Source of the DNA: Paraburkholderia silviterrae
Lineage (GTDB): Bacteria; Pseudomonadota; Gammaproteobacteria; Burkholderiales; Burkholderiaceae
DNA length: 64,000 bases
Reading direction: 5' to 3'
NCBI RefSeq assembly: GCF_004353915.1
Contig: NZ_SMRP01000004.1
Coordinates: 230,572-294,571, forward strand
The position numbers and the translations under genes were made by a program. Numbering within the stretch: the first letter of the stretch is position 1; each line of letters opens with the position of its first letter. Of the stretch, positions 1 to 9,457 are shown one piece after another. The notes beneath the pieces were generated by a model. The model was not told where the DNA came from and ran no database searches. It saw only the letters and a list, made by a program, of their open reading frames with translations.

Positions 1-410
1 AGGCCGTTCGCGTCGAACGGCACTTGCGAGGGCTCGAACACCGGGCTGCCCATGTCGACCACGACCTCGCCGTTTTCCTGCATGACGAGCGTGATGACGC
101 CTTTCTGGACCTGCACGCGCACACGGCTCGCATCGGTGAGCTTGCGGTCGCGCACGAATTTCACGAAGCAGCGCGCGCCGTTGCCGCAATGCTCGACCTC
201 GCCGCCGTCGCAATTGAAGATGCGATAGCGGAAGTCGACGCCATCGACGGTGGGCTTCTCGACCAGCAGCAACTGGTCCGCGCCAATGCCGAAGTGGCGG
301 CTGGCGAGCGCGCGCACGCGCTCGGGCGTGAGCGCGATGGGCTGGCTATAGCCGTCGAGCACGACGAAGTCGTTGCCCGCGCCGTGCATCTTGGTGAACT
401 TGAGTTTCAT
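1..410 (-). CDS. dapF: Diaminopimelate epimerase, N-terminal part (runs off left edge)
   Basis: DapF interconverts LL- and meso-diaminopimelate in the cytoplasm, the last step before meso-DAP is used for lysine and peptidoglycan. The minus-strand frame starts [17 protein letters not shown], the typical DapF opening, and reaches a CGNGARC-type motif that carries the first catalytic cysteine (family knowledge). About 136 residues are visible; the C-terminal half with the second cysteine lies outside the window. It is read in the same direction as the acyltransferase gene upstream, with a gap of about 100 bp, so the two may be co-transcribed. Confidence 0.95.
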   Translation of the reverse strand, partial: MKLKFTKMHGAGNDFVVLDGYSQPIALTPERVRALASRHFGIGADQLLLVEKPTVDGVDFRYRIFNCDGGEVEHCGNGARCFVKFVRDRKLTDASRVRVQVQKGVITLVMQENGEVVVDMGSPVFEPSQVPFDANG

Positions 411-513
411 CCCGCTATTGTAAGCGACGAGCGGGCGAACGCCCGCGCGCTGTGCGCCGCTTGCCGGTGGGTATTGGCGGGTATTGGCGGGTCTCGGCGG
501 GTATCCGCCGGTA

Positions 514-1398
514 TCAATAAACGCTTGGCTCGCCGGGCGGGCGCGTCTTGAAGCGCTTGTGAACCCAGTAGTACTGCTCGGGAATGCGCGGAATCTGCTC
601 TTCGAGGAAGGCGTTCATGCGTCGCGCATCCTGTTCGTCGTCGCCGGTGGGGTAGTTGTCCCAAGGTTTGAACACCTTCAGCCGATAACCCTTGTAATTG
701 GGCAGCACCTCGCCGATGAACGGCAGGACCTGCGCATGGCCCACCTTCGCGAGGCGTCCCACGGCGGTCAGGGTACACGCGGGCACGCCGAAGAACGGCA
801 CGAAGGTGGAGTTGCGCATGCCGTAGTCCATGTCCGCGCCGAGCATCACGGGCTTCTTTTCGCGCAGCCAGCGCAGCACGACGCGCGCGCTGTCCGCGCG
901 GCTCGCCAGTTCGGCGCCGAAGCGGCTGCGGCCCGCCTTGGCGGCGGCTTCGAACTCGGGGTTCGAGAACGGCTGATAAAGCGAGCCGCACGTGCGGCCC
1001 AACGCGTAATTGATGGCCATCGAGCCGGCTTCGATGCCCACGAAGTGCAGCCCGAGCAAGAGCGTGGGCGGCATATTGGGGTCGGTGAGGTCGACTTCGC
1101 TGTCGACTTCGACGATCTTTTCGAACTTCTTTGCCGAGGCGAACCACTGGAAGCTGCGTTCCACGTAGCTGCGGATCGCGTGGCGAAAGTGCAAGCCGGC
1201 GATTTCCTCGCGCTTCTCGTCGCTCCATTCGGGAAAGCACAGGCGCAGGTTGGTGTGGACGACGCGCTTGCGGCTGCTCGGGATCTGGTAGAGGAGCCAG
1301 CCGAGCCCGTCGCCGAAACGGGCGACGAGGCCATAGGGCAGGATCGCAAACAGCTTGAGCAAGCCAATGCCGAGGCGGGAGCCGAGCTTACCGAGCAT
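514..1398 (-). CDS. lpxL: Lipid A biosynthesis lauroyl acyltransferase (HtrB/LpxL family)
   Basis: Inner-membrane acyltransferase that adds a secondary acyl chain to lipid A. The 294-residue protein has an N-terminal hydrophobic stretch (about residues 8-38) and the family's HX4E/D catalytic pattern at His118 (HFVGIE, Glu123). A longer open frame extends upstream to 1563, but the start at 1398 ([10 protein letters not shown]) gives the usual family length of about 290-300 residues and leaves room for the divergent metK promoter. It lies between dapF and metK, an arrangement familiar in Burkholderia. Whether it is the lauroyl or a myristoyl/other chain enzyme cannot be decided from sequence alone. 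Confidence 0.92.
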   Translation of the reverse strand: MLGKLGSRLGIGLLKLFAILPYGLVARFGDGLGWLLYQIPSSRKRVVHTNLRLCFPEWSDEKREEIAGLHFRHAIRSYVERSFQWFASAKKFEKIVEVDSEVDLTDPNMPPTLLLGLHFVGIEAGSMAINYALGRTCGSLYQPFSNPEFEAAAKAGRSRFGAELASRADSARVVLRWLREKKPVMLGADMDYGMRNSTFVPFFGVPACTLTAVGRLAKVGHAQVLPFIGEVLPNYKGYRLKVFKPWDNYPTGDDEQDARRMNAFLEEQIPRIPEQYYWVHKRFKTRPPGEPSVY

Positions 1399-1462
1399 GC
1401 GCGGCTCCCGTGGCAGGCGTGGATACAGTGAAGAGGGCGATGGACGGCACGCGGCGTGACTC

Positions 1463-1490
1463 TGCGACAAATTAGGGAAACCGCTATAAT
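1463..1490 (+). promoter_or_regulatory. Probable sigma-70 promoter of metK
   Basis: A perfect TATAAT (1485-1490) stands out in GC-rich DNA. A weak -35-like TGCGAC (1463-1468) lies 16 bp upstream. It predicts transcription from about 1497, leaving a leader of roughly 170-180 nt before the metK start. Confidence 0.65.
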
Positions 1491-1670
1491 AAGGGCTTCG
1501 CCGAGTTAATAGACAACTTGCGGGGCGAAGCCGGCAGGCAGCCGATCGTGACGATCCATCCACGAATCAGGCGCCAACCGGACAGGTAATCCGCTAAAGC
1601 GTCGCCGCTTCAAAGCTCCCGAAGCTGGCTACGTGAATACAACCGTCACCAGCTACAAGGAGCCTTACAC
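1491..1670 (+). promoter_or_regulatory. Long, probably structured 5' leader of metK
   Basis: The leader holds several inverted repeats: GGCTTCGCC paired with GGCGAAGCC (about 1494-1502 and 1524-1532), GATCG/CGATC around 1544-1556, and AGCTGG/CCAGCT (about 1623-1628 and 1647-1652) just before the AAGGAG ribosome site at 1657-1662. No open frame of note occupies it. A leader of this size and structure before the SAM synthetase gene suggests cis regulation, possibly by SAM or a related metabolite. I could not match it by eye to SAM-I, SAM-II or the SAH riboswitch, so a class is not assigned. Confidence 0.5.
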
Positions 1671-2858
<1,188 letters not shown>

Positions 2859-2910
2859 GCAACGCGCACGAAGGCCGGCGCACTCGCCGGCCTTGTCTGC
2901 CCGTATGAAT

Positions 2911-2948
2911 AAAAACCCCGCCAGAGCATGTGCCCTGGCGGGGTTTTT
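2911..2948. terminator. Strong bidirectional intrinsic terminator after metK
   Basis: AAAAACCCCGCCAG and CTGGCGGGGTTTTT form a long GC-rich stem flanked by A and T runs, so it can end both metK (plus) and the convergent gene at 2970-3335 (minus). A second short hairpin, GGCCGGC/GCCGGCC, precedes it near 2874-2893. Confidence 0.9.
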
Positions 2949-2969
2949 CGTATCTGGGCGCGGGTTGGG

Positions 2970-3335
2970 TCAGCCCATGGCGAAGCCGAAGCCGAACCAG
3001 CCCGTGCTGCTGGCGCCCATGCGGCGCGGACGGCGGGAGGTGCGCGCCGCGTGCACGGTGGCGGGCGCCGCGAGCGCGCGCAGCGTCGCGTTGGGACGGT
3101 ACAGGAGCGTGCGCAGCGAGAAGTGGCGTGCGCCCGCGCGCAGGCGCAGCACCGAGAAGAACGAATGGAACCAGGTGCGCATGTTGTCCACGGCGCGGGT
3201 GTCGCGCACCTGCTGCCCGAGCGCGCGCGTGCGCGCGGCGTGGTGGCGCAGCGCGCGCACGACGTGACGGCGGGCGGGGCGCGCCGCCTTCAGGGCGGCA
3301 TGGGTCATGCGGCGGGTACTGAAAAGGGTATGCAT
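2970..3335 (-). CDS. Small basic hypothetical protein
   Basis: A 121-residue frame beginning MHTLFSTRRMTHAALKAARP, very rich in Arg, Ala and His, with a short hydrophobic C-terminus ending TGWFGFGFAMG. No known domain is recognised. It is convergent with metK and ends just past the shared terminator, which is the normal place for a gene end. The open frame runs on upstream to 3509, and the start chosen is the first Met that gives a plausible compact protein. High Arg content could also come from a non-coding GC-rich frame, so its reality is only moderately supported. Confidence 0.45.
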   Translation of the reverse strand: MHTLFSTRRMTHAALKAARPARRHVVRALRHHAARTRALGQQVRDTRAVDNMRTWFHSFFSVLRLRAGARHFSLRTLLYRPNATLRALAAPATVHAARTSRRPRRMGASSTGWFGFGFAMG

Positions 3336-3849
3336 GGCGTGTGCGGTGTCAGGTTCGGAGTGCGCCTTGCGCGAGGCTTCGCGCGGCACATCGATTCGAG
3401 CAGCAAACGTGCCCGTCTTCAGGACGGCCACGATAACGGAAATCGCGGGATGGATCGCGCGGCGTGCGCGAGGCAAGAGACGGCGCGCAGACGCGCACTG
3501 CGGGATCACTGCGGATAGCGGCGGCCTTGCTGGACAAGGCTTCGAAGGCGCCCCGTGCGCTCGATGGATGTTCTGGGTGAAGAAACTGCATGCGCGCAGA
3601 CTACACGCGAATCATGACGCCCGAAAGTCGGTTAATACCCGCGCCTGCTCAAGTTTGAGGCAGGTGTCGCGGCCCGATCGCGCCCTTGGGCGCCATTGCG
3701 GTGCGTTTGCATCACGGTTGTGCGTGGCCCCCCCTTCCGCGCGTGCGCACACGTCTTACAATCGAGCGATTGGCGCGCGCGAGAAGCGCCGCCGTTGCTG
3801 CAGCCGTTCGCGGCTGCAGCCCTCGCAGGCCTCGAACAACGGAAGTCTC
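3336..3849. other. Intergenic region, no gene seen
   Basis: About 510 bp before the PhyH-type gene. Open frames here are arginine-rich and not gene-like. A short inverted repeat, GCTGCAG.CCGTTCG and CGGCTGCAG, occurs near 3797-3820. It probably carries the promoter of the following gene, but no clear -10/-35 is visible. Confidence 0.5.
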
Positions 3850-4614
3850 ATGTCGATCCAATCAAAAAAGGAACAGGTGCAGGCGCTGCGCGAGCGCGGT
3901 TTCGTGGTCGTGCCGGGACTCGTCTCGCCCGAGCGGTGCGACGAGCTCAAGCGCGTGGCGCAGGAGCAGTTGCATGCGGCCGCCGCGCCGCTCGAATTCG
4001 AAGCCGATCTGCGCTACCCCGGCGCGCCCGAGTCGAAAGCGGCGCCTGGCGGCCATACGGTGCGCCGCTTGCTCGACGCGCACGCGCGCCATGCGCGTTT
4101 TCGCGAGTGGGCGACCTCGCCCGAAATCGCGGGATGGATGGAACTGTATTTCGGCGAAGAGCCGGTGCTCTCGCGCGCCCATCACAACTGCATGATGACG
4201 AAGCACCCGATGTACGGCAGCCTCACGGGCTGGCATCGCGACTCGCGCTACTGGTCGTTCGAGCGCGACGATCTGGTGTCGGTGTGGCTCGCGCTCGGGC
4301 CCGAGACGATCGAGAACGGCGGCCTGTGGTTCGTGCCGGGCTCGCATACGGAGCCGTTCACCTCGGAGCGTTTCGACGCCGCGAAATTCTTCCGCGCCGA
4401 TCTGCCCGAGAATCAGGCCTGGATCGATCGAGCGACCTCGCCCACGCTCAACGCGGGCGACGTCGTGTTCTTCCATTGCAATACGCTGCATTCGGCGGGC
4501 CAGAACAGGAGCGGCGACGTGAAGTTTTCGCTCGTGTTCACCTACCACGGCGCGAGCAACGTGCCGTTGCCGGGCACGCGCTCGGCCTCGCTGCCCGAAG
4601 TGAAGCTGGTGTGA
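3850..4614 (+). CDS. Phytanoyl-CoA dioxygenase (PhyH) family Fe(II)/2-oxoglutarate oxygenase
   Basis: A 254-residue protein of the PhyH fold, expected to hydroxylate a small molecule using iron, oxygen and 2-oxoglutarate. Visible metal ligands are the HxD pair His129-Asp131 (GWHRDSRYW) and a distal histidine in FFHCNTLHSAG (His214). A conserved WFVPGSH segment lies between them. The start at 3850 (MSIQSKKEQV) is preceded by GGAAG. The substrate is not predictable: members act on fatty acyl-CoA, ectoine, halogenation substrates or secondary metabolites. The neighbours give no pathway clue; the gene appears to stand alone. Confidence 0.85.
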   Translation: MSIQSKKEQVQALRERGFVVVPGLVSPERCDELKRVAQEQLHAAAAPLEFEADLRYPGAPESKAAPGGHTVRRLLDAHARHARFREWATSPEIAGWMELYFGEEPVLSRAHHNCMMTKHPMYGSLTGWHRDSRYWSFERDDLVSVWLALGPETIENGGLWFVPGSHTEPFTSERFDAAKFFRADLPENQAWIDRATSPTLNAGDVVFFHCNTLHSAGQNRSGDVKFSLVFTYHGASNVPLPGTRSASLPEVKLV

Positions 4615-4660
4615 GCGCGCGGCGGGGCCGTATGCCCGCACCCGCCGAGGCGCCGCGCGT

Positions 4661-4867
4661 CTAGCGCCGGCGCCCTAAAAACGCGAGGCCGGAGATACCG
4701 GCGATGGTCGCGGCCACGCCGGCCGCGATCAGGGTCATCGTGCGGTCGGTGGGCGCGCCAGTGACGAGGCGCGAGACGTCATTCGAGAACGAGTGAAACG
4801 ACTGGCCGCCGAAGTAGAGCAGCACGACGCCGCAGGCGATCAGCGCGAACGAAATCACTTTGACCAT
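4661..4867 (-). CDS. Small two-helix membrane protein (DUF3185-like)
   Basis: 68 residues, starting MVKVISFALIACGVVLLYFGG and ending in LGRRR. Two hydrophobic helices (about 4-20 and 45-63) flank a polar loop containing SFSNDVSRLVTGAPTD, the pattern of the DUF3185 family of small inner-membrane proteins. GGGAGG lies 5-10 bp before the ATG at 4867, which favours this start over the longer frame to 4951. Function unknown. Confidence 0.8.
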   Translation of the reverse strand: MVKVISFALIACGVVLLYFGGQSFHSFSNDVSRLVTGAPTDRTMTLIAAGVAATIAGISGLAFLGRRR

Positions 4868-5048
4868 GAAGACCTCCCGGGGTATGACGAACGCCGCAGT
4901 GTAGGCGAGCGTCGCTTTGGCGTCCATCCGCGCATCCCACATGGTGGGCATCTGCAGGCGACGCGCGGATTGGCTACCATGACTGCCCGCGCCGCATGTG
5001 CATGTCGCCGGACCCTGTCACTCCCTCATTTCGTCGAGGATTCAAACG

Positions 5049-6092
5049 ATGGCCTACGAAGCCGCTGCTGAACGCTATTCGGAGATGCAATACCGCTTTT
5101 GCGGCAAGTCGGGACTCAAGCTGCCGGCGCTGTCGCTCGGGCTGTGGCACAACTTTGGCGATACCACGCCGATCTCGACGCAGCGCGAAATCCTGCGCAC
5201 CGCCTTCGATCTCGGCATCACGCACTTCGATCTCGCGAACAATTACGGCCCGCCCTACGGCAGCGCCGAAATCAATTTCGGCCGCATTTTCAGGGACGAT
5301 TTCCGTCCTTACCGCGACGAGCTGCTGATCTCGTCGAAAGCCGGCTGGGACATGTGGCCGGGCCCCTATGGCCAGGGCGGCGGCTCGCGCAAGTACGTGC
5401 TCGCGAGTCTCGACCAGAGCTTGAAGCGCCTGGGCCTCGATTACGTCGACATTTTCTACTCGCACCGCTTCGACGTGGAGACGCCGCTGGAAGAGACCGC
5501 GGGCGCGCTCGCCATGGCGGTGCAGCAGGGCAAGGCGCTCTATGTGGGCATCTCGTCGTATTCGGCTGCGAAGACGCGCGAGATGGCGAAGCTGCTCGCC
5601 GAGTACAAGGTGCCGCTCTTGATCCATCAGCCGTCGTACAACATGCTCAACCGCTGGATCGAGCACGAGCTGCTCGACACGCTGGAGGATCTCGGCACGG
5701 GCAGCATCGCGTTCACGCCGCTCGCGCAGGGGCTGCTCACGAGCAAGTATCTGAATGGCGTGCCTGAAGACGCGCGCGTGAACCGTCCGGGCGGCGGCTC
5801 GCTCAAGAACGAGCACCTGAGCGCGCACAACATCGAGCACGTGCGCAAGCTCAACGAGCTCGCGCAGCGCCGCGGCCAGAGCCTCGCGCAGATGGCGATC
5901 GCGTGGACGCTGCGCGGCGGCCGCGTCACCTCCGCGCTGATCGGCGCGAGCCGTGCGGAGCAGGTGCGCGAGAACGTCGCCGCGCTGAAGAACCTCGAAT
6001 TCTCGAAGGAGGAGCTCGCGGAAATCGACCGCTACGCGACCGAGGGCAGCGTGAACCTGTGGGAGAAACCGTCGACGGATCAGCGTATCTGA
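5049..6092 (+). CDS. mgrA: Aldo/keto reductase, L-glyceraldehyde 3-phosphate reductase type (YghZ/MgrA)
   Basis: NADPH-dependent cytoplasmic reductase of 347 residues. The AKR tetrad is visible: Asp and Tyr in DLANNYGPPYG, Lys in SSKAGWDM, His in YSHRFD. The cofactor-binding C-terminus contains IGASRAEQVRENV. The N-terminal RYSEMQYRFCGKSGLKLP and the WPGPYG segment match the YghZ/Gpr (AKR14) subgroup, which reduces L-glyceraldehyde 3-phosphate and methylglyoxal. The start at 5049 has GAGGA at 5035-5039. It is a single-gene unit closed by the terminator at 6132. Confidence 0.92.
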   Translation: MAYEAAAERYSEMQYRFCGKSGLKLPALSLGLWHNFGDTTPISTQREILRTAFDLGITHFDLANNYGPPYGSAEINFGRIFRDDFRPYRDELLISSKAGWDMWPGPYGQGGGSRKYVLASLDQSLKRLGLDYVDIFYSHRFDVETPLEETAGALAMAVQQGKALYVGISSYSAAKTREMAKLLAEYKVPLLIHQPSYNMLNRWIEHELLDTLEDLGTGSIAFTPLAQGLLTSKYLNGVPEDARVNRPGGGSLKNEHLSAHNIEHVRKLNELAQRRGQSLAQMAIAWTLRGGRVTSALIGASRAEQVRENVAALKNLEFSKEELAEIDRYATEGSVNLWEKPSTDQRI

Positions 6093-6131
6093 CGACGCGC
6101 GCCTGCCTCGCTCCGCCGGCCACTGCTTCAG

Positions 6132-6165
6132 GAACCGCCTCGCTTCATGCGAGGCGGTTCTGTTT
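6132..6165 (+). terminator. Intrinsic terminator after the aldo/keto reductase
   Basis: GAACCGCCTCGC and GCGAGGCGGTTC form a 12-bp stem with a 5-nt loop, followed by TGTTTT. Confidence 0.88.
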
Positions 6166-6370
6166 TCGGCGATGCGTTTTGTGTTGCGCAGCGGCGTACG
6201 CCGGCCGCCCTGGCCTCGCTTACCCGCGGCAGCGCCGCTTCATGTCGCTTAACCTCGCTTCACATCCCGCGGCGGCCTATTCGGAACGTCTTTGGCACGG
6301 CTTTCGCACGTCTTCGGCCTGTCACGCGGCGCTGCTAACGTCGCGGCAGTCTTTGCCGCGAGGAATGTCG

Positions 6371-7396
6371 ATGGAGTCCACGAGCGCCGTTCGTCCCGTT
6401 GCTGCCGGGCCTGCTCAAGCCGTGCCGCAGCCCGTTGCGCAGGCGTTGCAACGCGCGCCCCATGTGGGCGCGAACGTTGCACTCATCGCTGTTGCCGGTT
6501 TGGCGCTCATCTATCAACTTTTCGGCTTGCCGTTGCTCTTGCGCGCGGCGGGTGGGCCGTCGTTTGCACTGCTCGCGTCGCTCGTGCCGGTCGTGCTGGC
6601 CACGCCGATCCATTGGGGCTTGATCCACGAGGGCATACACGGGCAGTTGCTCCCTTCGCGGCGCGCCAACGAAGCCGTTGCGCGCCTGCTCGCGATCGGC
6701 CTGGCGATACCGTTCGACGCCGTGCGTTTCGGACACCTGATGCATCACCGCTTCACGCGCGAGGCGTTCGATCGCCCCGATGTCGACGATGCGCGTGGCC
6801 CGCGCTGGCGGCGCCGGATCGCCTGGTACGTGCGGCTGCTGGGCGGGCTTTACGTGGCCGAGTTGCTCGTGCCGCTGCTGGCGTTCGTGCCGGCGCGCAT
6901 GGCACGGGTGCTGGTCGAGCGAGGCGTGGGCACGCATGGCCGCGCGGGGCAGCATGTGCAGCGGCTATTCGCGAACCACGCCGCCGATCCCGTGAGACGC
7001 AGGCGCGCACGACGCGACGGGCTCTGCTCACTCGCGCTTTATGGGCTCGCTTTCTCGCTCTATGGGAAGGCCTGGCCGGTGCTGCTTGCCGCGATGTATT
7101 TGCGCGGGCTGTGGCTCTCGCTCGCCGACAACCTGCCGCATTACGGGGTGGCGCTCGACGAACCGGGCCGCGCGCGCGACTTTCGCGTGCCGCGCGGGAT
7201 GGGCGTGATGCTCATGAATCATCATCTGCATCGGCAGCATCATCTGCATCCCACGCTGCCGTGGGTGCTGCTGCCCGCGCTCGCGTGTGCCGACGAGGGC
7301 GCGTCCGGACACGCGCGCATGCCCTATTGGTATGCGGCGCTGCGGCAGTTCAAGGGATTGCAGCCGGGTGTCGGGGTGCGTTCAAGCGTGCACTGA
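6371..7396 (+). CDS. Membrane fatty acid desaturase family protein
   Basis: Di-iron membrane desaturase or hydroxylase of 341 residues. Three histidine boxes are visible: HEGIH, HLMHHR and HHLHRQHHLH. Hydrophobic helices surround them. Two in-frame ATGs lie close together at 6365 and 6371; AGGA at 6361-6364 is 6 bp from the second and touches the first, so 6371 is preferred. The acyl substrate cannot be told. An open frame continues upstream, but the neighbouring gene's terminator lies inside it, so a longer protein is unlikely. Confidence 0.85.
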   Translation: MESTSAVRPVAAGPAQAVPQPVAQALQRAPHVGANVALIAVAGLALIYQLFGLPLLLRAAGGPSFALLASLVPVVLATPIHWGLIHEGIHGQLLPSRRANEAVARLLAIGLAIPFDAVRFGHLMHHRFTREAFDRPDVDDARGPRWRRRIAWYVRLLGGLYVAELLVPLLAFVPARMARVLVERGVGTHGRAGQHVQRLFANHAADPVRRRRARRDGLCSLALYGLAFSLYGKAWPVLLAAMYLRGLWLSLADNLPHYGVALDEPGRARDFRVPRGMGVMLMNHHLHRQHHLHPTLPWVLLPALACADEGASGHARMPYWYAALRQFKGLQPGVGVRSSVH

Positions 7397-7495
7397 GGCG
7401 CGCGCGAACGGCACCGATGCGCGCCGGCGCCGTTCGGCGCGTGGCGCGCGACCGGCTGCGAACGCAGACGAATCGCGAATACGCGCGTGCTGCCG

Positions 7496-7681
7496 CTACA
7501 TCAGCGCGGGCAGCGTTTCCACTAGCGCAACGGCACACATCGCACCGATCAGCGCGCCGATCACCCGCAGCGTGTTGTGCCTGAACTCGGTCGCGCACGG
7601 CACCGCGCCGAGGAAGAGCGCGCCGGCGAGGGCCATCGGGATGATCATCACGAAATCGCCGATCGTGAAATAACCTTCCAT
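7496..7681 (-). CDS. Small membrane protein, hypothetical
   Basis: 61 residues starting MEGYFTIGDFVMIIPMALAG, with two hydrophobic stretches (about 8-23 and 36-58) and a short charged loop TEFRHNTLR. GGAG 7 bp before the ATG at 7681 supports this start. Function unknown. It is convergent with the desaturase gene. Confidence 0.6.
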   Translation of the reverse strand: MEGYFTIGDFVMIIPMALAGALFLGAVPCATEFRHNTLRVIGALIGAMCAVALVETLPALM

Positions 7682-8108
7682 GCTCGTCTCCTGTGTCGAC
7701 CGGAATAAGTACTTCAGCACTCACTCCAGCCCATTCGAGGCTGTCATATCGGCCACCGAAGACGCGGCGCGTGAAGTATGTCGTTATCGCGTGCTGTGCG
7801 CCGCTGCGGCTTCGGACCTCAATCGAGTATAGGAGAGCCTCACGAACAAGGCGGCCCGCGCGTGCCGCCGTGGTGCGAGTACCACGGTGCGCGGCCCCCG
7901 TCCGGCGGGGCTTTGAGGTGGGCGGCTGATGCGCTGCGCAAAACATTCGATTTCAGGAAAGGTTACGACTGCCTTTCTTTTGATGGCGCAAAGGCCATGA
8001 CGCCAGGCGCGCCCTGATCAGATCGGATCACCGCGCAAATCCCCGGCGCAGATCCCGGCGCGGATGGCGGCGCAGATGACGACGCCCCGCAAGGCCACAC
8101 GTCGAGCC
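7682..8108. other. Intergenic region, no gene seen
   Basis: About 430 bp between two minus-strand genes. It should contain the promoter of the small membrane protein and the 3' end of the MFS transcript. No convincing terminator or promoter was recognised. Confidence 0.4.
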
Positions 8109-9377
8109 TCAGGCCGCCCCGGCGCGCTCCCGTGCGCGCAGCATCCACGCCCCGGCCAGCCCCGCCACGAGCAGCACCGCAACGAGCCCGGTCACGCCGC
8201 CCCAGCCCCAACTGGCCCAGAAGTGCCCGCCGATCGACCCCACGATGCTCGAGCCCAGGTAGTACGCGAGCAAATAGAGCGCCGCGGCCTGGCCTTTCGC
8301 TTCGCGCGCGAGGCGTCCGACCCAGCCGCTCGCCACCGCGTGCCCCGCGAAAAAGCCGATGGTGAGGCAGCCGATGCCGGCCGCGATCATGCCGATCGAA
8401 GCGAACATCGTGAGCACGACGCCCACGAGCATCAACGCGATTGCGGCGATCAGCACGGGGGAGCGTCCGAACTTGTCGGCCATGCGGCCCGACCACGGCG
8501 AGGCGAGCACGCCGGTCAGATAGACGAGAAAGATCGCGCCGATGGCGGCCTGGCTCATGTTGTAGGGCGGCGCGATCAGCCGGTAGCCGATGTAGTTGTA
8601 GAGCGTGACGAAGCTGCCCATCAGCACGAAGCCGAGTGCGAACAGCACGGGCAGGCCCGGCCGTGCGAAATGGCGCATGAGCGCCGCACGGTGATGCGCG
8701 AAGCCAAGTCCGCTCTTGGGCGAGAAATGGCGCGAGGGCGGCAGGAGCGCACGGAACGCGAACATCGCGGCGAGCCCGAGCACGCCGATCACGGCAACAG
8801 CCACGCGCCAGCCGAGCAGATCGGTGCAGATGCCGGTGATCACGCGCCCCGCCATGCCGCCGATGGCCGTGCCGCCCACGTAGAGGCCCATCGAGAGGCC
8901 GAGGCCCTCGGGGTGCATCTCCTCGGCAAGCCAGGCCATGGCGACCGCGGGCACGCCGCCGAGCGCGATGCCTTCGAGCGTGCGCAGCACGAGCAGCGTG
9001 TGCCAGTGGGGCACGAACGCCACCGCGAGCGTGAGCAGCGACGAGACGGTGAGCGAGGCGGTCATCATGGCGCGCCGGCTCCAGCCTTCGGAGATGAAAC
9101 CCGCCACGAAGATCGCGCAGGCGAGCGCCGCCGTGGTGAAGGAGAGCGAGAGGCTGCTCTGCGCGGGGCTCACGCCGAAGGCTTGCGAAAACGCGGGCAA
9201 GAGCGGCTGCACGCAATAGAGCAGCGAGAACGTGGCGTAGCCCGCGAACAGCAGCGCGAGGCTCGCGTGCCAGAAGGCGGGCGTGCCGCGCTCGATATAG
9301 GGAACGGCAGACGGGGTCGCGGAGGGTGAGGCGCTGGGCGTGGCGGTGTTTCGCCCGTCGCCCGGTGATGCAGTCAC
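8109..9377 (-). CDS. MFS transporter (YnfM-like)
   Basis: Inner-membrane major facilitator transporter of 422 residues with about 12 hydrophobic helices. Typical MFS loop motifs are seen: RTLEGIALGG in the first half and GRMADKFGRSP between helices of the second half. The N-terminal extension is Ser/Pro/Ala-rich. Start is a GTG at 9377, placed by GAGGAG 8 bp upstream; no ATG is available nearby. Resembles E. coli YnfM. It is read in the same direction as the RND efflux operon just upstream (80 bp from the outer membrane gene), so it may be the last gene of that unit. Confidence 0.87.
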   Translation of the reverse strand: MTASPGDGRNTATPSASPSATPSAVPYIERGTPAFWHASLALLFAGYATFSLLYCVQPLLPAFSQAFGVSPAQSSLSLSFTTAALACAIFVAGFISEGWSRRAMMTASLTVSSLLTLAVAFVPHWHTLLVLRTLEGIALGGVPAVAMAWLAEEMHPEGLGLSMGLYVGGTAIGGMAGRVITGICTDLLGWRVAVAVIGVLGLAAMFAFRALLPPSRHFSPKSGLGFAHHRAALMRHFARPGLPVLFALGFVLMGSFVTLYNYIGYRLIAPPYNMSQAAIGAIFLVYLTGVLASPWSGRMADKFGRSPVLIAAIALMLVGVVLTMFASIGMIAAGIGCLTIGFFAGHAVASGWVGRLAREAKGQAAALYLLAYYLGSSIVGSIGGHFWASWGWGGVTGLVAVLLVAGLAGAWMLRARERAGAA

Positions 9378-9457
9378 GACTAAAACTCCTCGCGGAAAAA
9401 AGCAAAGGCGCAACGATACGCCTTTCGCTCGATCCGTGCCGTGCCGCCTCCCGTCTC

